DNA of 64,000 nt from Hydrogeniiclostridium mannosilyticum. Lineage in GTDB: Bacteria > Bacillota > Clostridia > Oscillospirales > Acutalibacteraceae. The notes beneath the pieces were generated by a model. The model was not told where the DNA came from. It worked only from the letters and a program-made list of their open reading frames with translations, and made no database searches. A program made the translations under genes and the position numbers. Of this stretch, positions 19,489 to 28,830 are shown piece by piece. Each line of letters opens with the position of its first letter. Within the stretch, counting starts at the first letter, position 1. Where the stretch lies: the NCBI RefSeq assembly GCF_003268275.1, contig NZ_QLYR01000008.1, positions 56,957 to 120,956 of the forward strand, given 5' to 3'.

Positions 19489-20283
19489 ATGATTATCGAT
19501 GCACATATTCACCTATTTCCGGATCCAATTGCCCAAAGAGCAATTCCGCACCTGGCCTCCATCTGCAAAAGCCCCGCCTTCACCGATGGTACTCTGGCCC
19601 AAACAGAACAAAAGCTGCGAGAATGGGGCGTAAATATCGGCGTTGCCATGCACATTGCCACCAAGCCATCCCAGCAAAAAAGCGTTAATACATGGGCCGC
19701 TTCCATTCAAGGCGGCCGGCTTCTTTGCTTTGGCTCCGTCCACCCGGATGCCGAGGACTGGCCCGAGGCTCTTCAATATATCAAAAACGCCGGGCTGCGC
19801 GGTATTAAAATGCATCCGGATTACCAGGATTTTTTTATTGACGATAAACGCTTATTTCCCATTTATGACGCGATAGCCGCCCTGGAGCTTCCCGTCACCT
19901 TTCATGCAGGCTGGGACCCGCTGTCTCCCGATTGTGTCCACGCATCGCCCGCGGCGATTAAAAGGGTTGCCAAGCTTTTTCCAAAATTAAAAATAATCGC
20001 CGCTCATATGGGAGGTATGCGCCTTTACGACGAGGTCGAAGAAACGCTGGCAGGGAGTGATCTCTTCTTCGATACCTCCATGTCCGCCCGTCTCTGTCCA
20101 CCGGAACAATTTGTCCGCCTAGTCCATAAGCATGGCGCCGATCATGTTCTGTTTGCCAGCGACTGCCCCTGGAGCCGTTCCTGCGATGAGCTCCAATATA
20201 TTGAGGCCTCTTCCCTCTCCAGTGCGGAAAAGGAAAAAATTTACTTTCGCAATGCCTGCGAACTTTTTCACCTGCCAATCTGA
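19489..20283 (+). CDS. Amidohydrolase family metal-dependent hydrolase
   Basis: 264 residues, amidohydrolase-2 type TIM barrel. Metal-site motifs in order: DAHIHLFP (first His pair), GIKMHPDYQDFF, VTFHAGWDP, IAAHMGGMR and FASDCPWSRS (last catalytic Asp). The ATG at 19489 follows TAAGGAG. Specific substrate unknown; decarboxylase and hydrolase members share this fold. It lies just past the rpsR terminator, with no clear promoter of its own. Confidence 0.85.
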   Translation: MIIDAHIHLFPDPIAQRAIPHLASICKSPAFTDGTLAQTEQKLREWGVNIGVAMHIATKPSQQKSVNTWAASIQGGRLLCFGSVHPDAEDWPEALQYIKNAGLRGIKMHPDYQDFFIDDKRLFPIYDAIAALELPVTFHAGWDPLSPDCVHASPAAIKRVAKLFPKLKIIAAHMGGMRLYDEVEETLAGSDLFFDTSMSARLCPPEQFVRLVHKHGADHVLFASDCPWSRSCDELQYIEASSLSSAEKEKIYFRNACELFHLPI

Positions 20284-20291
20284 CAAAATAC

Positions 20292-20320
20292 TTGCAAAGC
20301 GCTGTCAATCAGGCTATACT
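20292..20320 (+). promoter_or_regulatory. Promoter for the GH43-like gene
   Basis: TTGCAA, 17 bases, TATACT, about 40 bases before the start codon. Confidence 0.65.
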
Positions 20321-20362
20321 TCTTTCATATCCCGATTATTAAAACTGGAGGAGTTAACAACC

Positions 20363-21457
20363 ATGCAGTACACATCGATTCGCCCTGGGCAGGTTTGGCT
20401 GGATACCAACGGAAACCGTATTCAGGCGCACGGCGGCTCTATTATGGCTATTGGCGACACCTTCTACTGGTACGGCGAAAACAAGGAAAAGACACGGCCG
20501 GACAACGGCATTTGGCACTGGGGGGTTCGCTGCTACACATCCAAGGACCTCTATAACTGGGAGGACCGGGGCCTTATCATTCCACCCGAGCCCGACGATC
20601 CCTCTTCCCCCATTCATCCGTCCAAATGTATGGACCGCCCGCATATTCTGTATAACCGCTTCACTAAAAAGTATGTTTGCTGGCTGAAAATCATGGAGAA
20701 GGACGGTACTCAGACCGAAACCGTGCTGACCGCCAGTGATATTCTGGGCCCTTATACCATGGTTCACCGCGGCCTACGCCCCTTGGGTATGAGCGCAGGA
20801 GATTTCGACCTTGTGTGCGACCCTGTGGACGGAAAGGCCTACTATTACTTTGAACGGGTTCACAGCGAATTGATCTGCGCGGATCTGACCGACGATTACA
20901 CCAATGTCACCGGCTATTATTCCACTCATTTTCCACTCGTACAGCCTCCCTTTGTCCGCGAGGCTCCCGCCCATTTTCTTCGCCGGGGCAAGCATTACCT
21001 GTTTACCTCCGGGACCACTGGCTATCATCCGAACCCCTCTGAGATTGCCTGTGCGGATACCTACCACGGTCCGTGGACGCTTTTGGGCGACCCGCATCCA
21101 TTCGACACCTCACGCACCTCTTACAACTCACAGATTACGTCTGTATTTAAACATCCCGGCAAGAAGGACCTATACATCGCTTTAGCCGACCGCTGGATTC
21201 CTAATCTGCCAACCGAGGGCAGCGAGGACTTTGCCTCCGGCGCACAGTCCCGCCATACTCAAACCTTGTTTGAATATATGTTTAACCCCGACCCCGAAAT
21301 TCGCCAAAAATGTCCCGTCCCCTTCACAGCATACGATGAAAGCCTCTCACATCCCAACACCTCCATTGCCGATTATGTGTGGCTTCCCATCCGTTTCGAC
21401 GGAGACATCCCCTACCTGAGCTGGGAGGACGAATGGCGAACCGAGGACTTTGCGTAA
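20363..21457 (+). CDS. Glycoside hydrolase family 43-like protein
   Basis: 364 residues, five-bladed beta-propeller type judging by motif order: IQAHGGSIMAIGDTFYWYGE, VRCYTSKDLYNWEDRG, MDRPHILYNRFTKKYVCWL, SAGDFDLVCDPVDGKAYYYF and EAPAHFLRRGKHYLFTSG. These resemble the GH43 branch containing galactan-acting enzymes. No signal peptide, so it should act inside the cell, perhaps on imported oligosaccharides. GGAGGAG precedes the ATG. It stands alone, with no sugar transporter beside it. Confidence 0.82.
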   Translation: MQYTSIRPGQVWLDTNGNRIQAHGGSIMAIGDTFYWYGENKEKTRPDNGIWHWGVRCYTSKDLYNWEDRGLIIPPEPDDPSSPIHPSKCMDRPHILYNRFTKKYVCWLKIMEKDGTQTETVLTASDILGPYTMVHRGLRPLGMSAGDFDLVCDPVDGKAYYYFERVHSELICADLTDDYTNVTGYYSTHFPLVQPPFVREAPAHFLRRGKHYLFTSGTTGYHPNPSEIACADTYHGPWTLLGDPHPFDTSRTSYNSQITSVFKHPGKKDLYIALADRWIPNLPTEGSEDFASGAQSRHTQTLFEYMFNPDPEIRQKCPVPFTAYDESLSHPNTSIADYVWLPIRFDGDIPYLSWEDEWRTEDFA

Positions 21458-21547
21458 GAACCTCAAGTACTTGCTTTCACGGCAAGACCAGAAGCACGAA
21501 AATTCTCTGTGGCTAAAAATTAATTCATGATATTAGAAGGACATCAT

Positions 21548-21585
21548 AAAAGGCCTGTGCGGTTTTAACCGCACAGGCCTTTTGC
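21548..21585. terminator. Bidirectional terminator between convergent genes
   Basis: AAAAGGCCTGTGCGGTT, a TT loop and its complement ending in CCTTTTGC; near-perfect symmetry serves both strands. Confidence 0.88.
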
Positions 21586-21603
21586 CTATTCAAAACAAAT
21601 ATA

Positions 21604-23301
21604 TTATCCCTGAGTGCTCGTATTCGTTTCTGGATTTGGGCCCTTGCTGACGACTAGAACCACCTGAGAACCATAGGGCAACTGCGTACCCGCCTGTGCA
21701 TCCTTATAGCCGATTACGCTGCCAGCCGGTATCGTATCGCTATACTGCTCAATCTTCGTTGGAATAAAGCCTCTATCTGCAACAGCTGTAGAGGCCTCGG
21801 CCAATGGCTTTCCAGCAACATCCGGCAGTTCGCGGTTTCGCGGGCCTTTGCTGACAACAACCACAATCGCCGTTCCCTTCGCCATATCATTTCCTGCTTC
21901 GGGTGTTTGAGAAATAATATAGCCCTCCGGTACAGTGTCGTCAAACTCCTTGGCCGAAGCAGCCAAAACCTGATAATCTTTTGTAGTTTCGGCTGCCAGC
22001 TCATCATAATTTTTACCAACTAAATTAGGCGCGGGGATGGTGTCCTCCGCAGTGCTGGAGACCTCCGAGGCCTCCGATTCCAGTTGAGAGGGAAGCTCAG
22101 ATAAAACCGCCGATGAACTTTCACTTTCCGTTCCTCCAAAGCTTCCGCCCGTTGAAAGCCAGATCACACCGGCCAAGGTAAAGACCGCTAGACAAATCAG
22201 GCACGAGCCTACAGCCCACACAAAACGCGGAACTCCTTTTTTCTTCTCGGGCAGCTCCGGCTCGGCATTTAGCGGATAAGGCGAAGGCATATTCCTGAGT
22301 TCTGTGTTGGCAATGCTGGACGTTACACTGGGCGCCGCCGAAAGCTCCTCACGTAAACGCTCAAAGGTTTGCGTACGCTTATCCGGCGCTACCTGAAGCC
22401 CGTTCGCCAATGCGGAAACCACGTGCGGGGGAATATCACGAATAATCGAGGTTGGGATCAGCAGCCTTGAATCCGCTCGCCTTTTTAGGGCGTCCTGCGG
22501 AAGTAAGCCGGTTAGCGCAAAGAAAAGCGAGGCCGTAAAACCATAAACATCTGTCGCCTCATTGGGCGTATAGCCTTTTACATACTGTTCAATTGCCGCA
22601 CAGCCCGGAACCACGTCAAAGGGAAGCTCCATCTCGTCACGGCGAACCGCAGTGGTGCAAAAGCCCTCCAGGCGCATTTTCCCGTCCTGAGTAACCACCA
22701 AGGTTTCCGGCGAGATGCCCAAATGGCAGATTCCTGCCGCGTGCAGGGTACTTAAGGCCGACAGCACCGGCATAAACAGCGGCCTTGCGTCGTTCCACAG
22801 CAGCTTTCCACCCCTGCGCTCAACAAAAAAACGAAGGCTGATGCTTTCTCTCCATTCCGATACAGTATACGCGGTGTGGTTCTCTTCAAAAATATCATAG
22901 ATCTGTACAATTGCCGAAAGCTCCCGCAAATGGGCCACTTTTCTCGAATATTCCAAAAAGTTAGCGATGCATTCATCAAAGGCAACCTCTTTTCCCCCGA
23001 TGATGCGAACCACAGCGCCATCCTCTGTGCGGGCACACAGGGTCGATGGATAAAACTCGCGGACAGCAACAGAAATATTCAGTACCGTGTCGTAACCAAT
23101 ATAGGTAATCCCCTCGCCGTTACGGTTTTTCTCACGGCCAATGATATAACGCCCTTGCAGCCGAGTATGAAAAGGCAGCGCGTCGCCCCTTTGCCTCTCA
23201 TTTGCCGGATAGCCGCAATTCGGGCAGGCCTCTTTGCCGTCGAGCTCCGACATACAGTTCATGCACAAGGTTTTACCCTCATGATTGATAATATCCGACA
23301 T
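21604..23301 (-). CDS. Zinc-ribbon / protein pseudokinase / PASTA membrane protein
   Basis: 565 residues from the chosen ATG (GGGAGAGGTG upstream). A zinc ribbon (Cys13, 16, 26, 29) is followed by a kinase-like domain (about 50-330), a basic segment, one membrane helix (about 360-385), a Ser/Glu-rich linker and two PASTA repeats (about 425-490 and 492-555). The kinase catalytic residues are lost: the ATP-lysine motif reads VAVREFYP, HRD is replaced by HLGISPETL, and DFG by EGF. It is therefore probably a signalling scaffold that senses wall fragments or lipid II through PASTA. It starts 38 bases after yebC, in one operon. Confidence 0.85.
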   Translation of the reverse strand: MSDIINHEGKTLCMNCMSELDGKEACPNCGYPANERQRGDALPFHTRLQGRYIIGREKNRNGEGITYIGYDTVLNISVAVREFYPSTLCARTEDGAVVRIIGGKEVAFDECIANFLEYSRKVAHLRELSAIVQIYDIFEENHTAYTVSEWRESISLRFFVERRGGKLLWNDARPLFMPVLSALSTLHAAGICHLGISPETLVVTQDGKMRLEGFCTTAVRRDEMELPFDVVPGCAAIEQYVKGYTPNEATDVYGFTASLFFALTGLLPQDALKRRADSRLLIPTSIIRDIPPHVVSALANGLQVAPDKRTQTFERLREELSAAPSVTSSIANTELRNMPSPYPLNAEPELPEKKKGVPRFVWAVGSCLICLAVFTLAGVIWLSTGGSFGGTESESSSAVLSELPSQLESEASEVSSTAEDTIPAPNLVGKNYDELAAETTKDYQVLAASAKEFDDTVPEGYIISQTPEAGNDMAKGTAIVVVVSKGPRNRELPDVAGKPLAEASTAVADRGFIPTKIEQYSDTIPAGSVIGYKDAQAGTQLPYGSQVVLVVSKGPNPETNTSTQG

Positions 23302-23339
23302 AGCAGCACCTCTCCCTTGCCCGTTATTGCCTAACAAGC

Positions 23340-24086
23340 TTATTCTTCGCTTTCTGCATCCGGATTATCCCAATTGTGCCATACATTTTGCACGTCATCG
23401 TTGTCTTCCAGTGCATCCAGCAGCCGCTGCATCTTGGTGGCGGTGTCTTCATCCGCCAAGGTCGTGTAGGTACTGGGTACCATTTCAATTTCAGCCGAAA
23501 CAAATTCATAGCCTTTGTCCTCCAGCGCTTCCCGAACGGCACTGAAGTCATCCGCCTCCGTATAAACCTCAAAAACATCCTCATCCGCCTGAAAATCAGA
23601 AGCGCCCGCCTCCAGGCAGTCCTCCATTACCCGGTCCTCGTCGCGCCCTTCCTTTTCAATGACGATAACGCCTTTTTTCTCAAACAGAAAAGAGACACAG
23701 CCGGTGGTTCCCAGGTTCCCCCCAAATTTATCGAAATAATGGCGCACATCGGCCGCCGTACGGTTGCGGTTATCCGTAAGTGTTTCTACAATAACGGCAA
23801 CACCGCTCGGGCCATAGCCCTCGTAGGTAATGTCCTCATATTTGGTCGTGTCGCCGTCGCCGGCCGCCTTTTTGATAATGCGGTCTATATTATCGTTTGG
23901 TACATTGGCAGCCTTCGCCTTCGCTATACAGTCCTTTAACCGGGAATTTGATGCAGGGTCAGGGCCACCGCCTTCTTTAACCGCTACAGCCAGTTCACGG
24001 CCGATTTTTGTAAAAATCTTTGCCTTTGCGCCGTCGGTTTTCTCTTTTTTTCGCTTGATGTTGTTCCATTTCGAATGGCCTGACAT
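23340..24086 (-). CDS. yebC: YebC/PmpR family protein
   Basis: 248 residues, full family length. It starts [18 protein letters not shown], with [10 protein letters not shown] and [19 protein letters not shown], diagnostic of YebC/TACO1. Long annotated as a transcription regulator; recent work on the family points to relief of ribosome stalling at proline-rich sequences. Its leader contains a short terminator-like hairpin. The pseudokinase gene is downstream. Confidence 0.95.
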   Translation of the reverse strand: MSGHSKWNNIKRKKEKTDGAKAKIFTKIGRELAVAVKEGGGPDPASNSRLKDCIAKAKAANVPNDNIDRIIKKAAGDGDTTKYEDITYEGYGPSGVAVIVETLTDNRNRTAADVRHYFDKFGGNLGTTGCVSFLFEKKGVIVIEKEGRDEDRVMEDCLEAGASDFQADEDVFEVYTEADDFSAVREALEDKGYEFVSAEIEMVPSTYTTLADEDTATKMQRLLDALEDNDDVQNVWHNWDNPDAESEE

Positions 24087-24153
24087 AAAAAATCCTCCGT
24101 TAATCTATAGAATAAAATAGCCAAAATACCTCGTCTTCTTTAAGTAGCGCCGT

Positions 24154-24183
24154 AAAAAAAGCCCTACTTGCTTCAAGAAGGGA
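24154..24183 (-). terminator. Terminator-like hairpin in the yebC leader (candidate attenuator)
   Basis: On the minus strand CCCTTCTTG, AAG loop, CAAGTAGGG, then CTTTTTTT. It begins only about 6-10 nt after the predicted yebC transcription start and 68 bases before the start codon. Confidence 0.6.
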
Positions 24184-24195
24184 TTATTTAAGGTA

Positions 24196-24224
24196 ATTAT
24201 ATCATAAAAACTTCCATATGACAA
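24196..24224 (-). promoter_or_regulatory. yebC promoter
   Basis: TTGTCA, 17 bases, TATAAT on the minus strand. Confidence 0.7.
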
Positions 24225-24296
24225 GTATTGCCGGTAAAGCGGGGAAAAGACGCTCCGCGCAAAGGAAAACTATTTGTTAATTTCCAAACCTTGTTA

Positions 24297-24326
24297 TTGA
24301 CATTACCGGAAGGTTTGAATTACAAT
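24297..24326 (+). promoter_or_regulatory. Promoter for the activase operon
   Basis: TTGACA, 18 bases, TACAAT. An AT-rich leader of about 130 nt (24333-24462) follows, in which I see no defined structure. Confidence 0.6.
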
Positions 24327-24462
24327 TAATTGATAAGTATTTTATCCTATGAAATTTTAATTGATATTTCGTTTTTTTAATAATAAACAAATAGTAATTT
24401 TTGATTTCTACAAGAACAGAACCTCTTACTGAACCTAAGAAAGGCATGGTGAGCCCAGAATT

Positions 24463-27366
24463 ATGAAGATTGGACTGGACATTGGCTCCACAACTATTAA
24501 ATGCGTTGTTTTAGACGAAAATGAAAACATTGTTTACAAATCCTATGAACGGCATATGTCTCAAATCACCCAGAAGATGACCGAGCTTCTGCTCAAGATC
24601 AAAAACGATATTTTAGGCGGCGCCTCTGCACAGCTGACCGTGTCCGGTTCAGCCGGTATGGGGATTGCTCAAACCTGCCATCTCCCTTTTGTGCAGGAGG
24701 TTTACGCCACCCGCATTGCCACCGGCCGGCTTCTTCCAGACACGGACGTCATCATTGAGCTCGGTGGCGAGGACGCGAAGATTTTGTTCCTTACAGGCGG
24801 CACGGAGGTCCGCATGAACGGCTCCTGTGCCGGTGGCACCGGCGCTTTTATAGATCAAATGGCGACCCTTTTAAATATTACGCCGGACGAAATGAACCAG
24901 CTGGCCGGGCAATATGAAAAAATTTATACCATCGCGTCGCGGTGCGGCGTTTTTGCCAAGTCCGACATCCAGCCCCTGCTCAACCAGGGGGCCCGCAAAA
25001 GCGATATTTCCGCCAGCATCTTTGCGGCGGTAGCCAACCAGACTATTGCCGGCCTGGCGCAGGGCCGAAAAATTTCTGGTAAGGTGCTCTATTTAGGCGG
25101 ACCGCTTACCTTTCTTTCCCGGCTGCGCTTTGCGTTCGACACCGCCTTGCAGACAACGGGCATCTGCCCGGAAAACTCCCTTTACTTCGTGGCATTAGGC
25201 GCCGCCTACAGCAGCATAGAGGATATCGATCTGGATAAGGCACTTGAAAACATTGCAAGCTACGGCAACCAGGCCGCCTTCCTTTTTATTCCCCCACTCT
25301 TTGAAAACGAGGCGGAATATAATGAATTTAAGGCGCGGCACGCCGCCAACAAGGCGCCCCGGGGAGACATTAGTGCCTATACCGGCAGGGCCTATCTTGG
25401 CATTGATGCGGGCTCCACTACCGTCAAGGCTGTGGTCATCGGCGAGAACGGAGAAATCCTGGACTCGGTCTACCGCGGAAACTCCGGTAATCCCGTCCCC
25501 ATTATCCGCGAGTATTTGCTGGAGCTTTTTCATCAGTATCCTGCACTCCGTTTTGCAGCCGCAGCTGTAACTGGGTATGGCGAGGAGCTGCTGCGAAACG
25601 CCTTTGAACTGGACTACGGCATTGTTGAAACGGTTGCGCACTTTACAGCCGCCAAGCATTTTCTGCCGGACGTGGATTTCGTCATCGATATCGGCGGGCA
25701 GGATATGAAATGCTTTAAAATCCGCAGGGGCGCCATTGACAATATTTTCCTCAATGAGGCTTGCTCCTCCGGCTGCGGCTCCTTCCTGCAAACCTTTGCC
25801 AATACGCTGGGCTACGATATAGCCGAATTTGCCGAAATGGGCCTTTTTGCTAAACGCCCTGTCGACCTGGGCAGCCGCTGCACCGTCTTTATGAATTCTT
25901 CTGTCAAGCAGGCGCAGAAGGACGGCGCTACAACAGAGGACATTTCCGCAGGATTATCTGTGAGCGTCGTCAAAAACGCCATTTATAAAGTCATCCGTGT
26001 CTCCTCTGCCGAGGAGCTTGGACGTAATATTGTCGTGCAGGGCGGCACCTTCCTCAACGATGCCGTCTTACGTGTTTTTGAAAAGGAGATGGGCGTCCAT
26101 GTAGTCCGTCCGGATATTTCCGGCCTAATGGGCGCATATGGCGCTGCGCTGTATGCCCAGAGCAAGAGCAACGGCCAGGAGAAAAGCAGCCTGATTTCTT
26201 TGGATGAGCTGAAGGATTTTAAGCACGAGGTAAAGGTAACCTCCTGTGGCTTATGTAATAACCACTGCCGCCTGACCATTAACATATTCGGCGGCAACCG
26301 GCGTTTTATCGGTGGCAACCGCTGTGAGAAGCCCGTTACCAAGCGCTCCGGCGGCGGCAGCGAGCTGAACATGTACGCCTACAAGCTGGATCAGCTGCTC
26401 TCCTATAAGCCTGTGGCGGGAAAACGCGGAAAAATCGGGATTCCCATGGGGCTGAACATGTATGAACTGCTCCCCTTCTGGCACACATTTTTCACCCAGC
26501 TGGGCTTTGAGGTTGTCACCTCTGGACTCTCCAACCGGGACCTGTACATTAAAGGACAGGCGACGATTCCCAGTGATACTGTATGTTTTCCGGCTAAACT
26601 CATGCATGGCCATGTACTCTCCCTGGTAGAAAATGATATTAAAACGATTTTTTACCCCTGCATGTCCTATAATTTTGATGAGGGCCTGGGTGACAATCAT
26701 TACAATTGTCCGGTGGTAGCCTACTACCCAGAGGTTATTTCTGCCAACACGGCCGTATTGCAGAAACTGACCTTTATCCATGATTATGTCGGCATTCACC
26801 GGCGGAAAGACTTCCCCAAAAAGATGGCGGAAATTCTCAGCCAGTATTTTCAGGATATTGATGAAAAAGAGGTAAAGGCTGCGGCAAAAGCGGCTTATGG
26901 TGAATATGAGGCCTACCTGGCCCGAATCCGGGCGGAGGGCGACCGGATGATCCAACAGGCGGAGTCTGAAAAGAAACCGATTATTATCCTCAGCGGGCGC
27001 CCGTATCATCTGGACCCGGAAATCAACCACGGCATCGATAAGCTGATCACCAGCCTGGGCGCCGCCGTTATTTCAGAGGATGTCGTCAGCTGCCGTGTAG
27101 AACACTTTCCCACCACAGTCCTGAACCAATGGACCTACCATGCACGCTTGTACGCCGCTGCAAAATATGTTGGCGGCAAACCCAACATGAACCTTGTTCA
27201 GCTCGTCTCCTTTGGGTGCGGTGTAGATGCCATTACCACCGACGAAGTTCGCTCCATTCTGGAAAAGAACGATAAAATATATACGCAAATTAAGATTGAT
27301 GAAATCAGCAACCTCGGTGCGATCAAAATTCGTCTGAGAAGCTTATTTGCGGCATTGGAACAGTAA
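24463..27366 (+). CDS. 2-hydroxyacyl-CoA dehydratase activase-related protein, double ATPase
   Basis: 967 residues. Two BadF/BcrA-type ASKHA ATPase domains: the first starts IGLDIGSTTIKCVV and the second (about residue 308) reads YLGIDAGSTTVKAVVIG. Each retains the cysteines that bridge a [4Fe-4S] cluster in HgdC-type activators (NGSCAGGTGAF with SRCGVF; NEACSSGCGSF with SRCTVF). A DUF2229-like region follows, with CGLCNNHCRL and GGNRCEK cysteines. It is likely ATP-driven electron injection into a partner dehydratase or related Fe-S enzyme. The start ATG has a poor ribosome site. The partner gene follows 13 bases later. Confidence 0.9.
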   Translation: MKIGLDIGSTTIKCVVLDENENIVYKSYERHMSQITQKMTELLLKIKNDILGGASAQLTVSGSAGMGIAQTCHLPFVQEVYATRIATGRLLPDTDVIIELGGEDAKILFLTGGTEVRMNGSCAGGTGAFIDQMATLLNITPDEMNQLAGQYEKIYTIASRCGVFAKSDIQPLLNQGARKSDISASIFAAVANQTIAGLAQGRKISGKVLYLGGPLTFLSRLRFAFDTALQTTGICPENSLYFVALGAAYSSIEDIDLDKALENIASYGNQAAFLFIPPLFENEAEYNEFKARHAANKAPRGDISAYTGRAYLGIDAGSTTVKAVVIGENGEILDSVYRGNSGNPVPIIREYLLELFHQYPALRFAAAAVTGYGEELLRNAFELDYGIVETVAHFTAAKHFLPDVDFVIDIGGQDMKCFKIRRGAIDNIFLNEACSSGCGSFLQTFANTLGYDIAEFAEMGLFAKRPVDLGSRCTVFMNSSVKQAQKDGATTEDISAGLSVSVVKNAIYKVIRVSSAEELGRNIVVQGGTFLNDAVLRVFEKEMGVHVVRPDISGLMGAYGAALYAQSKSNGQEKSSLISLDELKDFKHEVKVTSCGLCNNHCRLTINIFGGNRRFIGGNRCEKPVTKRSGGGSELNMYAYKLDQLLSYKPVAGKRGKIGIPMGLNMYELLPFWHTFFTQLGFEVVTSGLSNRDLYIKGQATIPSDTVCFPAKLMHGHVLSLVENDIKTIFYPCMSYNFDEGLGDNHYNCPVVAYYPEVISANTAVLQKLTFIHDYVGIHRRKDFPKKMAEILSQYFQDIDEKEVKAAAKAAYGEYEAYLARIRAEGDRMIQQAESEKKPIIILSGRPYHLDPEINHGIDKLITSLGAAVISEDVVSCRVEHFPTTVLNQWTYHARLYAAAKYVGGKPNMNLVQLVSFGCGVDAITTDEVRSILEKNDKIYTQIKIDEISNLGAIKIRLRSLFAALEQ

Positions 27367-27379
27367 AAGGAGGTTTATA

Positions 27380-28666
27380 ATGGCAGAACTTATTTACGAT
27401 AAAGACGGACGTCTTCTGTTTACAAAGGAGATGAAGGAAGAATACACCATTCTGTGCCCGATGATGCTCCCCGTTCATTTTGAGCTGTTTGTCAACGTAT
27501 TCCGCAATTGCGGTTACAAAGTAGAGCTGCTCACCAACGACGGGCCCGGGGTCGTGCAAGAGGGGCTGAAATACGTTCATAACGACACCTGCTACCCCGC
27601 GCTTCTCGTAATCGGACAGTTTATCGATGCGCTGCACAGCGGGAAATATGACCTAAATCGCACCGCCCTCATTATCACTCAAACCGGCGGCGGCTGCCGG
27701 GCAAGCAATTATATTCACCTGCTGCGTAAAGCCTTGCACAAAGCCGGACTGGATCAAATTCCCGTCATTTCACTGAACCTTTCTGGGCTGGAGAAAAACC
27801 CAGGCTTCTCCATTAATCTCTCCATTATCCGCCGTCTGGTGGCCGCTATTGCCTATGGCGACGTATTGATGTGCCTAAACAACCAGGTCAAGCCCTATGA
27901 GGTAAACGCCGGCGAGAGCGAGAAGCTGCTGAAAACCTGGACTGCCAAGCTCTCCAGGCAATTGAATCAGGGACAAGGAATCGGCCTGAAGCAGGAAAAG
28001 GAAAACCTGTTTGCAATTGCGCGCGACTTTGCCGCTATCAAGGTTCAGCGTGTTCCGAAGGTCCGCGTTGGCATTGTCGGTGAGATTTATGTAAAATATG
28101 CGGCCTTTGCCAACAATCATCTTGAGGAATTTCTCGCCGATCAGGACTGTGAGGTGAATGTGCCTGGTTTAATGAATTTCGTTCTGTTTAAGGTCGACAA
28201 CCGTTTGGAGGACATTAAGCTTTATGGCGGTAGTAAGGCCAAATACCGGATTATCAAGCTCTTGTTTGACTATTTGACCGATATGCAGGATATTATTACC
28301 GAGGCTATTCAAACACAGCCTCAGTTTGAGGTCCCCGGCGATTATGAGCACATCAAAAAGCTGGTAAAGGGCGTTATTGGCTACGGCAACAAAATGGGCG
28401 AGGGCTGGCTTTTGACTGCCGAAATGCTGGAGCTGGCGGAAGCCGGCTACGAGAATATTGTCTGCGCCCAGCCCTTTGGCTGCCTGCCTAATCATATTTG
28501 CGGCAAGGGGATGGTGCACCGCATTAAGGCTCTGGACGAGCGCGCCAATATTGTACCCATTGACTACGATCCCAGCGCCACACGGGTAAACCAGGAAAAC
28601 CGTATTAAGCTCATGCTTGCGGTCGCCAGAGAAAATCTTGCAAAGAAAACAAACGCTGAAAAATAA
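27380..28666 (+). CDS. 2-hydroxyacyl-CoA dehydratase-like partner protein
   Basis: 428 residues, starting at the ATG with AGGAGGTTTATA in front. It has the 2-hydroxyglutaryl-CoA dehydratase D-component pattern: HNDTCYPALLVIGQFIDAL (Cys ligand region), TQTGGGCRASNYI and CAQPFGCLPNHICGKGM. In many Clostridia this module is the C-terminal part of one chain of about 1400 residues with the activase; here it is a separate gene. Substrate not identifiable: no CoA-transferase or acyl-CoA dehydrogenase is adjacent. Confidence 0.88.
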   Translation: MAELIYDKDGRLLFTKEMKEEYTILCPMMLPVHFELFVNVFRNCGYKVELLTNDGPGVVQEGLKYVHNDTCYPALLVIGQFIDALHSGKYDLNRTALIITQTGGGCRASNYIHLLRKALHKAGLDQIPVISLNLSGLEKNPGFSINLSIIRRLVAAIAYGDVLMCLNNQVKPYEVNAGESEKLLKTWTAKLSRQLNQGQGIGLKQEKENLFAIARDFAAIKVQRVPKVRVGIVGEIYVKYAAFANNHLEEFLADQDCEVNVPGLMNFVLFKVDNRLEDIKLYGGSKAKYRIIKLLFDYLTDMQDIITEAIQTQPQFEVPGDYEHIKKLVKGVIGYGNKMGEGWLLTAEMLELAEAGYENIVCAQPFGCLPNHICGKGMVHRIKALDERANIVPIDYDPSATRVNQENRIKLMLAVARENLAKKTNAEK

Positions 28667-28684
28667 TAACAACACTCTAATTCC

Positions 28685-28726
28685 AAACGCCATGCAGCGT
28701 CTTCGGCCGGCTGCACGGCGTTTTTC
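28685..28726 (+). terminator. Terminator after the activase operon
   Basis: AACGCCATGCAGC against GCTGCACGGCGTT with one internal mismatch, then TTTTTC. Confidence 0.8.
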
Positions 28727-28769
28727 TATGTTCCTACTCCGCTAAACGAGGGTTTGTCAGCTGAATACG

Positions 28770-28807
28770 ATAAACAAAAGAGCATCTGCATTTTAGCAGA
28801 TGCTCTT
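28770..28807 (-). terminator. Terminator after secF
   Basis: AAGAGCATCTGC pairs with GCAGATGCTCTT around a 6-nt loop; on the minus strand TTTTGTTTAT follows. Confidence 0.82.
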
Positions 28808-28830
28808 AAACATTGATATTGTTCAGTTTC

